From positions 1 through 64,000 of the forward strand of contig CALJGI010000002.1 of NCBI GenBank assembly GCA_938074045.1: a DNA stretch of 64,000 nucleotides, written 5' to 3'. Numbering within the stretch: position 1 is the first letter of the stretch; each line of letters begins with the position of its first letter. The stretch comes from an uncultured Halieaceae bacterium (GTDB lineage: Bacteria > Pseudomonadota > Gammaproteobacteria > Pseudomonadales > Halieaceae). This document shows, one piece after another, positions 62,649 through 64,000 of this stretch. The translations under genes and the position numbers were made by a program. Below the pieces are notes generated by a model that saw only the letters and a program-made list of their open reading frames with translations, was not told the origin of the DNA and searched no databases.

Positions 62649-63545
62649 TCAGGCGCTGCGCGCCGCCAGATCCTGCGCAAATTGATCCCTGGATTCCTTG
62701 GCGTGCTCAAAAATCTGCTGCAAGCTTGTGCTATCGCCACTTTCGATTGCCTCTCGCAATAAATCCAGGTGAGAGCTGAAGCTGTCCAGCGCAATCAAAA
62801 GCTGCTCTCGATTCGCCAGGGCAATATCGCGCCACATAACCGGATCGCTGGACGCGATCCGGGTAAAGTCTCTAAATCCGCCGGCAGCAAAGCGGAAGAT
62901 CTGCTCCCCCTGATCAGATTTTGCCAGTGCATCCACCAGCGCATAAGCCAATACGTGGGGCAAATGGCTAGTATTGGCCAACACGGCGTCGTGATCCTCC
63001 ACGCTCATGGTGAGCACTTCAGCGCCGGTGCTGGACCACATCGCAGCTACCCGGGAGACGGCGTCGGCAGCGGTTTCCTCGACCGGCGTCAGTATCACCC
63101 GATGATTGACAAACAAATCGGCCCGCGCAGCGGACACACCGCTTTGCTCTGACCCGGCGATGGGATGACCCGGCACGAAGTTGGCAGGCATACGACCCAT
63201 TAGCCGCTGCGCCTCTCGCACCAGGCTGCCCTTTACACTCGCCACATCAGTGACAACAGCATCCACAGCAATCCTGGGCAATACCTGGGCCAACATGTCA
63301 TTGGCGGTCAGTGTCGGCGTGGCGATGACGACCATATCCGCACCGTCCAGCGCGTCATTCACGTCAGTTGTGTATTCATCAATGATACCCAACTCAAGCC
63401 CGCGTTTGAGGGACACGTCACGGTAGCCACAGGCGCGAATCACGCGGGCAGCACCGGTTTGTTTGGCCGAAGCACAAAGGGAGCCACCGATCAGCCCCAA
63501 ACCAATAACCAACAGCGTATCCACACTGGATGTTTTCTCAACCAT
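62649..63545 (-). CDS. tyrA: Prephenate dehydrogenase
   Basis: A 298-aa NAD-dependent enzyme that makes 4-hydroxyphenylpyruvate for tyrosine. LLVIGLGLIGGSLCASA is the NAD-binding fold, then TDVASVKGSLV and FVPGHPIAGSEQSGVSAA with the catalytic His, and a C-terminal helical domain with NTSHLPHVLAYALVD. The protein ends cleanly after the helical domain; in pseudomonads TyrA is joined to AroA, and here no AroA part follows before cmk (24 bp). It starts 3 bp after pheA. Confidence 0.94.
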   Translation of the reverse strand: MVEKTSSVDTLLVIGLGLIGGSLCASAKQTGAARVIRACGYRDVSLKRGLELGIIDEYTTDVNDALDGADMVVIATPTLTANDMLAQVLPRIAVDAVVTDVASVKGSLVREAQRLMGRMPANFVPGHPIAGSEQSGVSAARADLFVNHRVILTPVEETAADAVSRVAAMWSSTGAEVLTMSVEDHDAVLANTSHLPHVLAYALVDALAKSDQGEQIFRFAAGGFRDFTRIASSDPVMWRDIALANREQLLIALDSFSSHLDLLREAIESGDSTSLQQIFEHAKESRDQFAQDLAARSA

Positions 63546-63548
63546 CTA

Positions 63549-64000
63549 TCACATCACCGCTCGCGGATATGAACCGAGCAATTTCAGCAGAATGGACTGC
63601 TCCTCAATTAAGCTCAAAATGGCACTGATATTCTCATCCCTCACATGACCCTCAAACTCGATAAAGAATACATAGGCCCATGTTTCGGTACGCGAGGGCC
63701 GGGTATCAATACGGGTGAGAGAAACGCCGTTGCTGTGAAACGGCTCCAGCAGGCTGAACAAAGCACCGGGCTTGTTGCGGCTGGAAACCACAACGGAGGT
63801 TTTATCACACCCCGAAGGTTCCGCCTCGTCGCGGCCGATAATCAGGAATCTTGTTGAGTTGTCAGAAAAATCCTCAATGTGAGTGGCGAGCTTTTCCAGG
63901 CCATATTGCTCCGCTGCAATCTCCCCAGCGACGGCTGCGACACCGGCTTCATTCGCCGCCATGCGCGCCGCCTCCCCATTGCTGCTGACCGCAACTTGCT
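63549..64000 (-). CDS. pheA: Chorismate mutase/prephenate dehydratase, C-terminal part (cut by window edge)
   Basis: The 3' end of a gene that continues past the window. The readable part holds the end of the prephenate dehydratase domain (SSNGEAARMAANEAGVAAVA, then TRFLIIGRDE) and the ACT regulatory domain (SSRNKPGALFSLLEPFHSNG with the LTRIDTRPSR Phe-binding part, YVFFIEFEGH). ACT binds phenylalanine for feedback inhibition. The frame is open to position 64000, so the ATG at 63962 is internal. TyrA follows at 3 bp; hisC, often placed between them, is missing. Confidence 0.93.
   Translation of the reverse strand, partial: QVAVSSNGEAARMAANEAGVAAVAGEIAAEQYGLEKLATHIEDFSDNSTRFLIIGRDEAEPSGCDKTSVVVSSRNKPGALFSLLEPFHSNGVSLTRIDTRPSRTETWAYVFFIEFEGHVRDENISAILSLIEEQSILLKLLGSYPRAVM

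Overview
The window looks like a chromosomal segment of a heterotrophic, probably marine, aerobic gammaproteobacterium. The strongest evidence is the housekeeping end (56.9-64 kb): pheA-tyrA-cmk-rpsA-ihfB-lapA-lapB-pyrF-comEA followed by wbpV/wbpL/wbpM-like genes, all on the minus strand. This is the pseudomonad-type arrangement, in which the O-antigen locus sits between ihfB and wbpM. No complete tRNA, rRNA, CRISPR array or transposase gene is visible.

Layout. (1) 0.1-10.0 kb: an aromatic or steroid-like catabolic cluster. It holds an extradiol dioxygenase, two FAH-family ring-fission-product hydrolases, an FAD hydroxylase, an SDR without the usual catalytic residues, a secreted sulfatase, an SCP2-like protein and a small membrane protein. 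A divergent TetR regulator and a glutathione transferase complete it; a perfect palindrome lies in the divergent promoter. (2) 10.04-10.47 kb: debris containing the 3' part of a tRNA-Asn gene. A second, degenerate copy of the same tRNA end plus its downstream flank lies near 21.5 kb. The 11 kb between them carries three secreted or lipoprotein amide/peptide hydrolases (M28 peptidase, amidohydrolase, penicillin-acylase-family lipoprotein) and, divergently, a beta-barrel / periplasmic protein / hybrid histidine kinase operon. This block reads as an island. (3) 21.8-28 kb: a metallo-beta-lactamase-fold hydrolase overlapping a TspO-related membrane protein, a CIA30-DUF4174 fusion, a DUF427 protein and an exported catalase-peroxidase. 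(4) 28.5-33.2 kb: an RND efflux operon with a sigma70-type promoter wrapped in two copies of a 15-bp palindrome. (5) 33.3-46.7 kb: mixed accessory genes (DJ-1/PfpI protein, alkylsulfatase, photolyase, exported glutathione peroxidase, HsaA-like flavin hydroxylase, SDR, phytanoyl-CoA dioxygenase-like protein, GT-C membrane protein, DUF523-DUF1722 protein, Baeyer-Villiger monooxygenase).

(6) 46.8-52.6 kb: a protease-like/RimK fusion, then a persulfide dioxygenase-rhodanese fusion that overlaps a long cysteine-desulfurase-like protein (a probable sulfane-sulfur module), and a DUF1214 protein. (7) 52.7-56.8 kb: a three-gene O-antigen initiation module with no variable O-unit genes. (8) 56.9-64 kb: the conserved core, in which hisC and aroA, often found between pheA, tyrA and cmk, are absent.

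Taken together the window describes an organism that attacks sulfated or oxygenated hydrophobic aromatics and amides, exports stress and detoxification enzymes, and handles sulfane sulfur. The least explained parts are the tRNA-flanked 11-kb block with its barrel/periplasmic/kinase operon, and the sulfur module.
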